Part shown: positions 8,590 through 16,534 of the stretch, one piece after another
Layout of the letters: each line of letters opens with the position of its first letter
Position numbering within the stretch: the stretch's first letter is position 1
NCBI RefSeq assembly: GCF_024580525.1
Contig: NZ_JANIKQ010000005.1
Location: forward strand, 1 to 64,000
Length of the DNA stretch: 64,000 bases
Source of the DNA: Neisseria dentiae
Lineage (GTDB): Bacteria; Pseudomonadota; Gammaproteobacteria; Burkholderiales; Neisseriaceae
Direction: 5' to 3'
The notes under the pieces: generated by a model
The model's input: the letters and a program-made list of their open reading frames with translations, nothing else
Database searches by the model: none
Told to the model about the DNA's origin: nothing
Translations under genes and position numbers: made by a program

Positions 8590-9072
8590 ATGGCACAAAT
8601 CACTTTAGACAAAACCGATCTCAAAATTCTACAGGTGTTGCAGGAAAACGGCCGTTTAACCAATGTGGAACTTTCCGAACGCGTAGCCCTGTCGCCCTCC
8701 CCCTGTTTGCGCCGCCTGAAACAGCTTGAAGACGCGGGTATCATCCGCCAATACGCCGCGCTGCTCTCGCCCGTGTCGGTGAAGCTCGGCCTGCAGGCGT
8801 TTATCCGCGTGTCGATTGATAAAGCGGTGGAAGCCCGCGACGATTTTTCGGCCGCCGTGCAGAAATGGCCCGAAGTGTTAAGCTGCTTTGCGCTAACGGG
8901 CGAAACCGACTATCTGCTGCACGCCTTCTTCACCGATATGAATGCGTTTTCGCATTTCGTGCTCGACACCCTGCTCTCCCACCCCGGCGTTCAGGATGCG
9001 AAATCGAGCTTTGTGCTTAAAGAAATCAAAAACACCACCGCGCTGCCGCTGGGGCATTTGCAGCAGGATTAA
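8590..9072 (+). CDS. lrp: Lrp/AsnC-family transcriptional regulator
   Basis: 160 residues starting MAQITLDKTDLKILQVLQEN. It has an N-terminal winged helix-turn-helix (LTNVELSERVALSPSPCLRR, residues 23-42), then the RAM/AsnC effector-binding domain with GLQAFIRVSI and the FALTGETDYLL loop that binds amino acids. It probably senses leucine or methionine and controls amino-acid metabolism genes. The start at 8590 has AAGAAAGG upstream; the longer frame reading through the Correia element is an artefact. Its own transcription may depend on that element. Confidence 0.9.
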   Translation: MAQITLDKTDLKILQVLQENGRLTNVELSERVALSPSPCLRRLKQLEDAGIIRQYAALLSPVSVKLGLQAFIRVSIDKAVEARDDFSAAVQKWPEVLSCFALTGETDYLLHAFFTDMNAFSHFVLDTLLSHPGVQDAKSSFVLKEIKNTTALPLGHLQQD

Positions 9073-9094
9073 ACCGTAACCGCCAACCGCAAAC

Positions 9095-9122
9095 AGGCCG
9101 TCTGAAAGCATTCAGACGGCCT
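9095..9122 (+). terminator. DUS hairpin after lrp
   Basis: A perfect inverted DUS pair with a short loop, 22 bp after the lrp stop. Confidence 0.7.
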
Positions 9123-9222
9123 GAGATATTTGAAAAGGTCGGGTTGTTTTGCCTGCCCTCCTGTTCACACCGCCGCCAAAAAACCTTATGATTGCGAACC
9201 ATTATTAAAAAGCGCCGCAACC

Positions 9223-9798
9223 ATGCCTGCCAGCAACGAAACCGTAACCGCCCACACCCGCCTGTGGCTCGAAAAAGCCGTTATCGGCCTGAATTTGTGC
9301 CCTTTCGCCAAAGCACCTTATGTGAAAGGGCTGGTGCGGATAAGCGTTAGCCGCGCCAAACATCTCGACGGCTTTTTGGAAGATTTAGACCGCGAACTGC
9401 AACTCATCGGCAGCGCACCGCCCGAAGAAATCGAAACCACGCTGCTGGTTCACCCCGATTTGTTCGGCGATTTTCTGGTGTTTAACGATATGCTCGATTT
9501 GGCCGACCAAGCCGTTGCCGACAACGGTTTGGAAGGCATTATCCAAATCGCGCCGTTCCACCCCGATTTCCGGTTCGAAGGCACCGAAGCCGACGACATC
9601 ACCAACTACACCAACCGCTCGCCCTACCCCACCCTGCATCTGATACGCGAAAGCAGCATCAGCAAAGCCGCCGAAGCCTTTCCCGATGCCGAAGCGATTT
9701 TCGGGCGCAATATGGCGCTGCTGGAAGAAATGGGGCAGCAGGGTTGGGATGCTTTGCAGATTCCGCGCTGCCCGCATCACAGTGAATCAAATGAATAA
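9223..9798 (+). CDS. DUF1415 family protein
   Basis: 191 residues starting MPASNETVTAHTRLWLEKAV. The LNLCPFAKAPY segment (about residues 26-36) is the conserved cysteine motif of DUF1415, a family widespread in proteobacteria without a defined role. No signal peptide or membrane segment is seen, so it is cytoplasmic. The upstream in-frame extension (from 9130) overlaps the DUS region and is unlikely. It lies before an unrelated membrane-protein gene, with a palindromic repeat between them. Confidence 0.8.
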   Translation: MPASNETVTAHTRLWLEKAVIGLNLCPFAKAPYVKGLVRISVSRAKHLDGFLEDLDRELQLIGSAPPEEIETTLLVHPDLFGDFLVFNDMLDLADQAVADNGLEGIIQIAPFHPDFRFEGTEADDITNYTNRSPYPTLHLIRESSISKAAEAFPDAEAIFGRNMALLEEMGQQGWDALQIPRCPHHSESNE

Positions 9799-9811
9799 CA
9801 AACACCCGCGC

Positions 9812-9884
9812 CACACTCAGGCTTAACCCGGGTATCTCGAGTTTCAGAAAGTTTTGAGGCACTCGGGTCAATCCCGGGTATGAC
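9812..9884. repeat. TACTCGGGC palindromic repeat, copy 2
   Basis: A diverged copy between the DUF1415 and DUF454 genes; the left arm reads ACTCAGGCTTAACCCGGGT. Confidence 0.75.
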
Positions 9885-9938
9885 GAAACTTTTATTAAAT
9901 AAGCGGTTTTGCTATATATATATAAAAATAGGGAAAAC

Positions 9939-10301
9939 ATGATATTACGCTCTATTTTCTGGCTGTTTGGCGCCGTTGCCTTATTGCTGGGCATTATCGG
10001 CATCTTTCTGCCCGTGCTGCCCACCACGCCGTTCGTTATCCTCGCCGCTGCCTGCTGGGCGCGCGCCTCGCCGCGTTTTCACCGCTGGCTGCACCAACAC
10101 CGCGTTTTCGGCCCCATGGTGCGCGATTGGGAAGAACGCCGCGCCGTTCCCCGCCGTGCCAAATACTTGGCCTTTACAATGATGACACTCTCTTGCGGCT
10201 GGCTGCTTTACCGCTTTCCCGAACAATGGTGGTGGAGCGCCGCCTCGGCGCTGTTCTGCTCGGCCGTAGTCGTGTGGATGTGGCGGCTGCCCGATGCCTG
10301 A
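9939..10301 (+). CDS. DUF454 (YbaN-like) inner-membrane protein
   Basis: 120 residues, with a first hydrophobic segment MILRSIFWLFGAVALLLGII and the family motif GIFLPVLPTTPFVILAAACW (residues 21-40). A cytoplasmic stretch ARASPRFHRWLHQH is followed by two C-terminal transmembrane segments. The YbaN/DUF454 family has no established function. GGGAAAAC precedes the chosen ATG; an upstream TTG frame reads into the TA repeat and is rejected. Five TA dinucleotides (9913-9923) lie 16-26 bp upstream and may be part of the promoter. Confidence 0.85.
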   Translation: MILRSIFWLFGAVALLLGIIGIFLPVLPTTPFVILAAACWARASPRFHRWLHQHRVFGPMVRDWEERRAVPRRAKYLAFTMMTLSCGWLLYRFPEQWWWSAASALFCSAVVVWMWRLPDA

Positions 10302-10368
10302 ATTGCAAAGATTCCGGCCCGCCGCAAACCGCCAATAATATAGTCAATTAACTTCAAAAAGCACACCT

Positions 10369-10430
10369 GTCATACTCGGGCTTGACCCGAGTATCTCATG
10401 TCGCCGAAACTCAAGATACTCGGGTTAATG
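10369..10430. repeat. TACTCGGGC palindromic repeat, copy 3 (truncated)
   Basis: The left arm is intact; the right arm breaks off after ACTCGGGTTAATG. It marks the left edge of an AT-rich stretch. Confidence 0.75.
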
Positions 10431-10445
10431 AATGATGAAAAACAA

Positions 10446-10477
10446 AATACCCGATATTACCAATGGGTATTTTTTTG
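10446..10477 (+). terminator. Intrinsic terminator
   Basis: The stem ATACCC/GGGTAT is followed by seven T residues. It is the probable end of the DUF454 transcript. From here to 10652 the sequence is AT-rich with only a 17-codon frame (10574-10627). Confidence 0.7.
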
Positions 10478-10652
10478 TTCTGAGTACGTGGTAATTTATG
10501 ATATAGTTCTCAAAATTTATATTACCTTGAGTTTTTAAAATACGAGACAATAGGTGATCTAAACAAAGAATATATGAAAAGTAACCAATGCAATCCTGGG
10601 CTTGAACTTTGTGTTAAAACTAAATAAACCCGAATAAGAAAGGAAATATCAC

Positions 10653-11024
10653 ATGGCAGAACTAACGCCTTTACTCGCTTGGACTTTTACCGCCGAATGT
10701 CCGATTCCAAACGATGTCAATGAATTATTGGTAGCAGGAGAAACACCTGTCGCCGCCTATAAAACCATGCGTGACAGCGCGATTTTTACCAATAAACGCC
10801 TGATTGTGCGTGATGCACAAGGCTTACGCGGTAAGAAGGTGGAAATCTATTCGCTGCCATATTCCAACATCAATATGTGGTCAAGTGAAAATGCCGCAGG
10901 CTTTTTAGACTTTACTGCGGAACTGGAGTTGTGGACACGCGCTGGCCATATAAAAGTCAGCCTGTTAAAAGGTATTGATGTCCGTAAATTGGATAAATTG
11001 ATTGCTGATTGTGTATTAAATTAA
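10653..11024 (+). CDS. Bacterial PH-domain protein
   Basis: 123 residues; the pattern AAYKTMRDSAIFTNKRLIVRDAQ followed by LPYSNINMWSSENAAGF and a C-terminal helix KLDKLIADCVLN fits the bacterial pleckstrin-homology fold (PF08000-type). No signal peptide is seen; it is a soluble protein. A good AGAAAGGAAAT ribosome site precedes the ATG. The gene and its 200-bp upstream region are clearly more AT-rich than neighbours and use more A/T-ending codons, suggesting recent acquisition. The function is unknown; such proteins may bind lipids or assemble as oligomers. Confidence 0.8.
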   Translation: MAELTPLLAWTFTAECPIPNDVNELLVAGETPVAAYKTMRDSAIFTNKRLIVRDAQGLRGKKVEIYSLPYSNINMWSSENAAGFLDFTAELELWTRAGHIKVSLLKGIDVRKLDKLIADCVLN

Positions 11025-11037
11025 GATATGGTCAAAA

Positions 11038-11063
11038 AGGCCGTCTGAACATTCAGACGGCCT
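11038..11063. terminator. DUS hairpin between convergent genes
   Basis: A tight inverted DUS pair, serving the PH-domain gene and the leftward small secreted-protein gene. Confidence 0.65.
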
Positions 11064-11092
11064 TTTATCACAACCCCCTGCCTTAACGGCGG

Positions 11093-11350
11093 TCATCGGG
11101 GCGCGGAGCCGGTTTGTGCTGCTTCACGGGCGGTTTTTTTCTTGGCTTTTTTCACATTTTTGTTCGGCTTGGCTTTTTTGGGTGCTTTCGCTTTAGGCGC
11201 TTGTTTTTTCACGCTTTGTTTTTTATATTTCGGCTTTTCTGCCTGATGCGTTACGTTCGCACCGGCGGGGGCGGCCTGCGCAGCCAGCGGCGCTGCCATC
11301 AAACCGGCGGAAACCATCAACAGTGAAGCGAGTTTGGTAAGTTTTTTCAT
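11093..11350 (-). CDS. Small Lys/Ala-rich secreted protein
   Basis: 85 residues. A Sec signal (MKKLTKLASLLMVSAGLMAA, cleavage probably after AQA at 24-26) is followed by a strongly basic mature part built from KKxxxKKxAPKAKAPKKAK. No domain is recognised; the composition recalls histone-H1-like or polycation-binding peptides. A run of seven A residues (coding strand; 11134-11140) lies close to the 3' end. Loss of one A would replace the present tail TAREAAQTGSAPR by PPVKQHKPAPRPDDRR ending at 11083, which looks at least as natural. The real C-terminus is therefore uncertain. Confidence 0.6.
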   Translation of the reverse strand: MKKLTKLASLLMVSAGLMAAPLAAQAAPAGANVTHQAEKPKYKKQSVKKQAPKAKAPKKAKPNKNVKKAKKKTAREAAQTGSAPR

Positions 11351-11524
11351 GATTGGCTTTCTTTCTTAAAGAAGACGTTACGGGAGCAAAATATCAAATC
11401 AACCGTTGTTACGGTTTGCTCTGTTTGCCGGCGCCATCTTAACCGCTTTGATGTAAACAGGCGTTGCCTGCGCGTAAAAATATCGGTTTCTTGGGTGATT
11501 AATCCGCACCCGTTTGTAATCAAA

Positions 11525-11552
11525 GCAACACCCGCCCCATGTAAGAGGCGGG
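11525..11552 (-). terminator. Hairpin after small secreted-protein gene
   Basis: The stem CAACACCCGCC/GGCGGGTGTTG lies about 85 bp after the stop of the 11636-11854 gene. No DUS is involved. The T tract is weak. Confidence 0.55.
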
Positions 11553-11635
11553 TGTTGCGTAAGGCTTGATTAAGAAGTTTCAGAATAACCGTCACAAAAT
11601 TATGCCACGGCTGTTATTCCGAAACGTCCTAAAAC

Positions 11636-11854
11636 TTACTTGATACCGCTGGCGGATTTCACGCCTGAAGCGTCCAAAGTGGTAGCGGCGGCGCCGGTGG
11701 CGGCAGTGCCGGCAGCGGCTTTGGTTTTAGAAGATTTGGTGGTTTTGCTAGTGCTCACTTTGTCTTCCACTTTGTTGGCGGCTTTCTCGGCAGGAGCGGC
11801 CATCACGGCGGCAGACATCATTGTGGCTGATACGAGTACGATAAACTTTTTCAT
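11636..11854 (-). CDS. Small Ala/Lys-rich secreted protein
   Basis: 72 residues with signal peptide MKKFIVLVSATMMSAAVMA and a mature part rich in A, K, S and T (EDKVSTSKTTKSSKTKAAAG). No family is recognised. It resembles its neighbour at 11093 in size, signal and composition, so the two may be related or share a role at the envelope. AGGATATACAG lies before the ATG. The 11855-12351 stretch upstream holds one long DUS-pair hairpin and no convincing gene. Confidence 0.65.
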   Translation of the reverse strand: MKKFIVLVSATMMSAAVMAAPAEKAANKVEDKVSTSKTTKSSKTKAAAGTAATGAAATTLDASGVKSASGIK

Positions 11855-12121
11855 CTGTATATCCTATTTTTTGAAGTTAATAAAAAAACATCATGTTGCG
11901 AAACATGTGTTGGTAAGAAAGCAGAGAAAAAGAAAAGTTCGCAACAGCCGTAATTTTAAGCGGTAAAAAAATTTTAAATTTATTCAATGATATAAACATA
12001 CAGGCATACATTCGATATGATTTATACCGTATGCCGGAAAACTAATCGCTGTTACCAAAAAGGTTTTTAAGCATATTAATAATCCTGCCGCCCATACCCG
12101 CCTGCTTAACATTCGGGCGGC

Positions 12122-12217
12122 AAAGGCCGTCTGAAAACGCAGTTTCCGAAAGGAAACAAGTTTCTGCGAAGCTAAAACACAGTTCGGCACCACCGCAAAT
12201 CTGTTTTCAGACGGCCT
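12122..12217. repeat. Long-loop DUS inverted pair
   Basis: Two DUS with AAAAC/GTTTT extensions, separated by about 70 bp, upstream of rsmG. The loop contains GTTTCCGAAAGGAAAC, a second small hairpin. Confidence 0.6.
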
Positions 12218-12351
12218 TGAATCGTGCAAACAATTTACGCAAACGCCCGTTTTCAGATAAGATTACGGCCAATCGAAAATTTGGAATCTGTATCTACCTG
12301 GCTGTACATCAGTTTGACCGGAGCAGATTCAACCCCGAAGGAACACGCATA

Positions 12352-12978
12352 GTGAATAACAAACAACAACTGCAAGAAGGCTTGCAGGCACTCGGCCTCA
12401 CGCTCACCACACCGCAACAACTGCTGCTGCTCGAATATGTTGCCCTGCTCACCAAATGGAACAGCACCTACAACTTAACCGCCCTGCGCGACGAAGCGTC
12501 GATTATCAGCCACCACATTCTCGACAGCCTGACCCTGCTGCCGTTTGTGCAAGACGCAAAAACATTGATGGACGTCGGCTCCGGCGGCGGGATGCCGGGT
12601 ATTCCCACCGCCATCTGCCGCCCCGATTTGCAGATTACCCTGCTGGATTCCAACACTAAAAAAACTTCGTTCCTGCAACAGGCCGTTATCGAGCTGGACT
12701 TGAACAACGTAACCGTTGCCGCCGGCCGCGTGGAAGCGATGCACGATAAAAAAGTGGACGTGGTTACCAGCCGCGCGTTTGCCGAGCTGGCCGACTTTAT
12801 TTCGCTCACCAAACACCTCTTGAACGAAAACGGTTATTGGGCAGCCATGAAAGGTGTTTATCCTTATGAAGAGCTGGAACACGTGCCTGCTTCGGTAGAA
12901 GTGGTGAAAGTGGAAAAACTCCATGTGCCTATGCTCAACGCCGAGCGGCATATGGTGGTGATGAAACCGAAAAAATGA
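12352..12978 (+). CDS. rsmG: 16S rRNA (guanine-N7) methyltransferase RsmG
   Basis: It methylates N7 of G527 in the 16S 530 loop using SAM. 208 residues (E. coli 207). The SAM-binding loop is DVGSGGGMPGIP (74-85), the acidic ribose-contact region is ITLLDSNTKKTSFL, and the family tail is HMVVMKPKK. The start is GTG at 12352 with GAAGGA upstream; a longer in-frame extension from 12217 runs through DUS sequence and is not homologous. The usual partner mnmG is absent. Confidence 0.95.
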   Translation: MNNKQQLQEGLQALGLTLTTPQQLLLLEYVALLTKWNSTYNLTALRDEASIISHHILDSLTLLPFVQDAKTLMDVGSGGGMPGIPTAICRPDLQITLLDSNTKKTSFLQQAVIELDLNNVTVAAGRVEAMHDKKVDVVTSRAFAELADFISLTKHLLNENGYWAAMKGVYPYEELEHVPASVEVVKVEKLHVPMLNAERHMVVMKPKK

Positions 12979-13000
12979 GCTTTACCGTTTAACACTGTTT

Positions 13001-13073
13001 GTCATACTCGGGCTTGACCCGGGTATTTTTTGTTTGTAAGAAATAGATGACACCCGGATCAGGCCCGAATATT
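13001..13073. repeat. TACTCGGGC palindromic repeat, copy 4
   Basis: It follows rsmG by 22 bp. The right arm is diverged (CACCCGGATCAGGCCCGAAT). Confidence 0.75.
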
Positions 13074-13130
13074 CAGACGGCCAGAGACCTTTGCAAAAAA
13101 GCCGTTTTAATCTGGAATGTATGATATTTT

Positions 13131-13206
13131 GTCATACCCGTGCTCAACCCGAGTATCTCTTTTTCTTCTAAAACAAAAAGATGCTCAGGTCAAGCCCGAG
13201 CATGAC
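13131..13206. repeat. TACTCGGGC palindromic repeat, copy 5
   Basis: A second copy in the same 570-bp intergenic array, flanked on both sides by GAGACCTTTGCAAAA motifs in inverted orientation (13083-13098 and 13235-13247). Confidence 0.75.
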
Positions 13207-13335
13207 GCAAGTGTTTTAAGGTGCCTAAAAAAAATTTTGCAAAGGTCTCGGCCTGACACCTTTTGCGAAAACATCTTAAAGGCCGAGACCTTTGCAAAAT
13301 TCAAATTACTATCTGAAAAAAACCTGAATTCCGTC

Positions 13336-13430
13336 ATTCCCGCGCAGGCGGGAACCCAGTCGTTTTTTCATAAGTTATTGAAATAAAATAATTGATGGTT
13401 TTAAGGCTGGATTCCCGCCTGCGCGGGAAT
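13336..13430. repeat. NIME-like block with dRS3 ends
   Basis: The left end ATTCCC-GCGCAGGC-GGGAAC and right end ATTCCC-GCCTGCGC-GGGAAT match the neisserial 20-bp dRS3 repeat. Outside it lie inverted GAGACCTTTGCAAAA motifs (13285-13299, 13470-13484), giving a nested element of about 200 bp. Confidence 0.85.
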
Positions 13431-13510
13431 GACGGGATACGAACATTTTCAGGTTTGAATTGGTTATTTTGCAAAGGTCTCAGGCCGTCTGAAATGCTTA
13501 AACACAAGAA

Positions 13511-13536
13511 AAGGGCGCTTTCCCAAGCGCCCTTTT
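13511..13536 (-). terminator. dnaK terminator
   Basis: The stem AAGGGCGCTT/AAAGCGCCCTT is followed by TTCTTG on the minus strand; 17 bp after the dnaK stop. Confidence 0.8.
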
Positions 13537-13552
13537 TTACTGCCGTCAAGAT

Positions 13553-15484
13553 TTAGTCTTTCTTGTCTTTCACTTCTTCAAACTCGGCGTCAACCACATC
13601 GTCGCTGCCTTTCGCACCACTGTCGGCTGCCTGTTCCGCACCCGCGCCGTTGGCTTCTGCCTGTGCTTGGGCATAAACCAGCTCGCCCAGTTTTTGGCTG
13701 GCCGTGCCCAAAGCTTCGGCCTTGGCATCGATGTCGGCTTTGTCTTCGCCTTTCACGGCTTCTTCGGCGGCTTTCAAAGCGTCTTCGATTTTGGCCTTTT
13801 CATCGGCATCGAGCTTGTCGCCGTATTCGCCCAGTGATTTTTTCACGGAGTGAATCAGCGCTTCGGCTTGGTTGCGCGAAGCCACCAGTTCGGTCAGTTT
13901 TTTGTCTTCTTCGGCATTGGCTTCGGCATCTTTCACCATGCGTTCGATTTCTTCTTCGCTCAAACCTGAAGAACCCTGGATGGTGATTTTAGCCTCTTTG
14001 CCGGTGCCTTTGTCTTTGGCCGACACATGCAGGATACCGTTGGCGTCGATATCAAAGGTTACTTCGATTTGCGGAATGCCGCGCGGTGCCGGTGCGATGT
14101 CGCCCAAATTGAAGTTACCCAGCGATTTGTTGGCGGAAGCACGCTCGCGCTCGCCTTGCAGCACATGGATGGTAACGGCGCTTTGGTTGTCTTCGGCGGT
14201 TGAGAACACTTGCGACGCTTTGGTCGGAATGGTGGTGTTCTTCTGAATCAGCTTGGTCATCACGCCGCCCATGGTTTCGATACCGAGCGACAAGGGAGTT
14301 ACGTCGAGCAGCAATACGTCGCTGCGGCCGCCGCCCAACACTTCGCCCTGAATCGCGGCGCCGAGCGCCACGGCTTCGTCGGGGTTGACGTCTTTGCGCG
14401 GTTCTTTGCCAAAGAAGGCTTTAACGGCATCCTGCACTTTGGGCATACGGCTTTGGCCGCCCACCAGAATGACGTCGTCGATATCGCCCACGCTTAAGCC
14501 GGCGTCTTTAACGGCCACTTTACACGGCTCGATGGAACGCTCGATCAAGTCTTCCACCAGGCTTTCGAATTTGGCACGGGTGATTTTCATCGCCAAGTGT
14601 TTCGGGCCTGCGGCATCCATAGTGATGTAGGGCAGGTTGATTTCGGTTTGCTGGCCGCTGGAAAGTTCGATTTTGGCTTTTTCGGCGGCTTCTTTCAGGC
14701 GTTGCAGCGCCATCACGTCGTTTTTCAGGTCGATGCCTTGTTCTTTTTTGAACTCGGCGATGATGTAGTCGATCAAGCGTTGGTCGAAATCTTCGCCGCC
14801 CAAGAAGGTGTCGCCGTTGGTAGCCAGCACTTCAAACTGTTTTTCTCCGTCGATATCGGCGATTTCGATGATGGAAATATCGAAGGTGCCGCCGCCCAAG
14901 TCGTACACAGCGATTTTGCGGTCGCCTTTGGTGTTTTTATCCATACCGAAAGCCAGTGCGGCTGCGGTCGGCTCGTTGATGATGCGTTTTACGTCCAAAC
15001 CGGCGATGCGGCCCGCGTCTTTGGTGGCTTGGCGCTGGCTGTCGTTGAAGTAGGCCGGAACGGTAATCACGGCTTCGGTTACCGGCTCGCCCAAATAAGC
15101 TTCGGCGGCCTGTTTCATTTTGCGCAGCACTTCGGCGGAAACCTGCGGGGGCGACAGCTCTTTGCCTTGCGCTTTCACCCAAGCGTCGCCGTTGGCGGCT
15201 TTCACGATGTCGAAAGGCATCAGGTCGATGTCTTTCTGAACTTCTTTGTCTTCGAATTTGTGGCCGATCAGGCGTTTTACCGCGTAAATGGTGTTTTTCG
15301 CGTTGGTTACGGCTTGGCGTTTGGCCGGTGCGCCGACCAAGATTTCTCCGCCGTCCAAATAGGCGATGATGGAAGGCGTGGTGCGCGCGCCTTCGGCGTT
15401 TTCAATCACTTTGGTTTGGCCGTTTTCTGAAATAGCCAAGCATGAGTTGGTTGTACCTAAGTCGATACCGATTACTTTTGCCAT
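13553..15484 (-). CDS. dnaK: Chaperone DnaK (Hsp70)
   Basis: ATP-driven protein-folding chaperone, 643 residues. The nucleotide-binding domain starts [17 protein letters not shown] and includes [20 protein letters not shown] and [18 protein letters not shown]. The substrate-binding domain starts near [20 protein letters not shown]. The acidic tail ends [14 protein letters not shown], close to the usual EEVKD signature. GGAGCAATAACACA precedes the ATG. A sigma-32-like promoter lies 64-91 bp upstream, so the gene should be heat-induced independently of grpE. dnaJ is not adjacent. Confidence 0.98.
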   Translation of the reverse strand: MAKVIGIDLGTTNSCLAISENGQTKVIENAEGARTTPSIIAYLDGGEILVGAPAKRQAVTNAKNTIYAVKRLIGHKFEDKEVQKDIDLMPFDIVKAANGDAWVKAQGKELSPPQVSAEVLRKMKQAAEAYLGEPVTEAVITVPAYFNDSQRQATKDAGRIAGLDVKRIINEPTAAALAFGMDKNTKGDRKIAVYDLGGGTFDISIIEIADIDGEKQFEVLATNGDTFLGGEDFDQRLIDYIIAEFKKEQGIDLKNDVMALQRLKEAAEKAKIELSSGQQTEINLPYITMDAAGPKHLAMKITRAKFESLVEDLIERSIEPCKVAVKDAGLSVGDIDDVILVGGQSRMPKVQDAVKAFFGKEPRKDVNPDEAVALGAAIQGEVLGGGRSDVLLLDVTPLSLGIETMGGVMTKLIQKNTTIPTKASQVFSTAEDNQSAVTIHVLQGERERASANKSLGNFNLGDIAPAPRGIPQIEVTFDIDANGILHVSAKDKGTGKEAKITIQGSSGLSEEEIERMVKDAEANAEEDKKLTELVASRNQAEALIHSVKKSLGEYGDKLDADEKAKIEDALKAAEEAVKGEDKADIDAKAEALGTASQKLGELVYAQAQAEANGAGAEQAADSGAKGSDDVVDAEFEEVKDKKD

Positions 15485-15547
15485 TGTGTTATTGCTCCTT
15501 AAATGATTTCTGAAATTCTATCCGGGCATCTGCCCTGTCGGATTCGT

Positions 15548-15575
15548 AAATAAGGTGTGTTTTTAACTTTTCAAG
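15548..15575 (-). promoter_or_regulatory. Sigma-32-type promoter of dnaK
   Basis: The minus strand has CTTGAAA (15569-15575), a 13-bp spacer and CCTTATTT (15548-15555), close to the RpoH consensus CTTGAAA-N13/14-CCCCATNT. Confidence 0.75.
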
Positions 15576-15740
15576 TATGTGCGCTTAAATTTTTTGATAA
15601 AATAATCGTTTTTAATTCAAGCGCTTGATTTACTTATCCACAAGCCGTGCTTTTGTTTTTTGCTTTCAGACGGCCTTTTCGCTACCGCACTAAGGCCGTC
15701 TGAAAATTTTGTTTCTAAAGAAACGGCCGCAGCGGTGCTT

Positions 15741-16304
15741 TCAGTTGCCGCCCTCGCCGCCTTGAGCCACGGTTACCATGGCGGGACGCAACACGCGGTC
15801 GGCCAGTTGGTAGCCCTTTTTCAGCACGCTCACCACGGTATTGGGTTCCTGATCGCTTTCCACCGCCTGCATGGCTTGGTGATGGTGGGGGTCGAGTTTG
15901 TCGCCCGGCTGCGGGTTGATTTCGGTAATTTGGGTATGTTCGAAAGCCTTGTTCAATTCGTTCAGCGTCATCTGCACGCCCATTTTCAAGGCGTCGAAAT
16001 TACCGCTTTGGTCGAGCAGCGCCATTTCCAGATAATCTTTCACCGGCAGCATTTCGGCGGCGAATTTCTGGCCGGCGTATTTGTGCGTGGCCTGGATTTC
16101 TTCGGCGTGGCGGCGGCGCAGGTTTTGCTCGTTGGCCAAACCGCGCAGTTGTTCGTCTTTCAACATACCTTCGAGTTCGGCGATTTTGGCTTCCAAATCC
16201 TCATAAGAGGGCTTTTCCTGCGCTTCGCTTTCAGCTGCTTCAGCTGCTTCTGCGGTTTCATTGTCTACGGTTTCGTTGTCTACGGTTGGGTTTTGTTCGG
16301 TCAT
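15741..16304 (-). CDS. grpE: Nucleotide exchange factor GrpE
   Basis: It releases ADP from DnaK. 187 residues from ATG 16304 (MTEQNPTVDNET). An acidic unstructured head contains the imperfect duplication VDNETVDNETAEAAEAAE; then a long dimerising coiled coil (about 40-95) and the C-terminal beta domain with VLKKGYQLADRVLRPAMVTV. A TTG 9 bp upstream is a less likely start. grpE lies upstream of dnaK on the same strand but 256 bp away, with separate promoters. Confidence 0.96.
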   Translation of the reverse strand: MTEQNPTVDNETVDNETAEAAEAAESEAQEKPSYEDLEAKIAELEGMLKDEQLRGLANEQNLRRRHAEEIQATHKYAGQKFAAEMLPVKDYLEMALLDQSGNFDALKMGVQMTLNELNKAFEHTQITEINPQPGDKLDPHHHQAMQAVESDQEPNTVVSVLKKGYQLADRVLRPAMVTVAQGGEGGN

Positions 16305-16346
16305 TTTGGGCAATCCTTTGCGGTTGGTTATTTTGATAGAGCCTTA

Positions 16347-16374
16347 ATATAAGGCCGTCGGCAACTTATTCAAG
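16347..16374 (-). promoter_or_regulatory. Sigma-32-type promoter of grpE
   Basis: The minus strand has CTTGAAT (16368-16374), a 13-bp spacer and CCTTATAT (16347-16354), nearly the same boxes and spacing as at dnaK. Confidence 0.75.
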
Positions 16375-16405
16375 CCGCAATCTTTACGAAATCGCACGGG
16401 GTATC

Positions 16406-16435
16406 AGGCCGTCTGAAAATATTTTCAGACGGCCT
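16406..16435. repeat. DUS hairpin upstream of grpE
   Basis: A perfect inverted DUS pair followed by a GCAAAGGTCTC motif (16445-16458); it separates grpE from the petABC terminator. Confidence 0.65.
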
Positions 16436-16484
16436 GAAGGCAGTTTTGCAAAGGTCTCGGCCTGTTTGTTTAAAACAAACAAAA

Positions 16485-16515
16485 AAGGCAAAACCTTCCG
16501 GCTTTGCCTTTTATA
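16485..16515 (-). terminator. petABC operon terminator
   Basis: On the minus strand AAGGCAAAG, a short loop and TTTTGCCTT run into TTTTGTTTG. It is 20 bp after the petC stop. Confidence 0.8.
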
Positions 16516-16534
16516 TTGCTTGGCGTTCCTGTGT

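Noticed and set aside
10574-10627. A 17-codon frame (MKSNQCNPGLELCVKTK) before the PH-domain gene
   Set aside because: Weak ribosome site and no similarity I recognise; kept only as a note because it could be a leader peptide.
11347-11595. An 82-codon minus-strand frame upstream of the basic secreted-protein gene
   Set aside because: It spans the hairpin at 11525-11552 and has no recognisable protein character or ribosome site.
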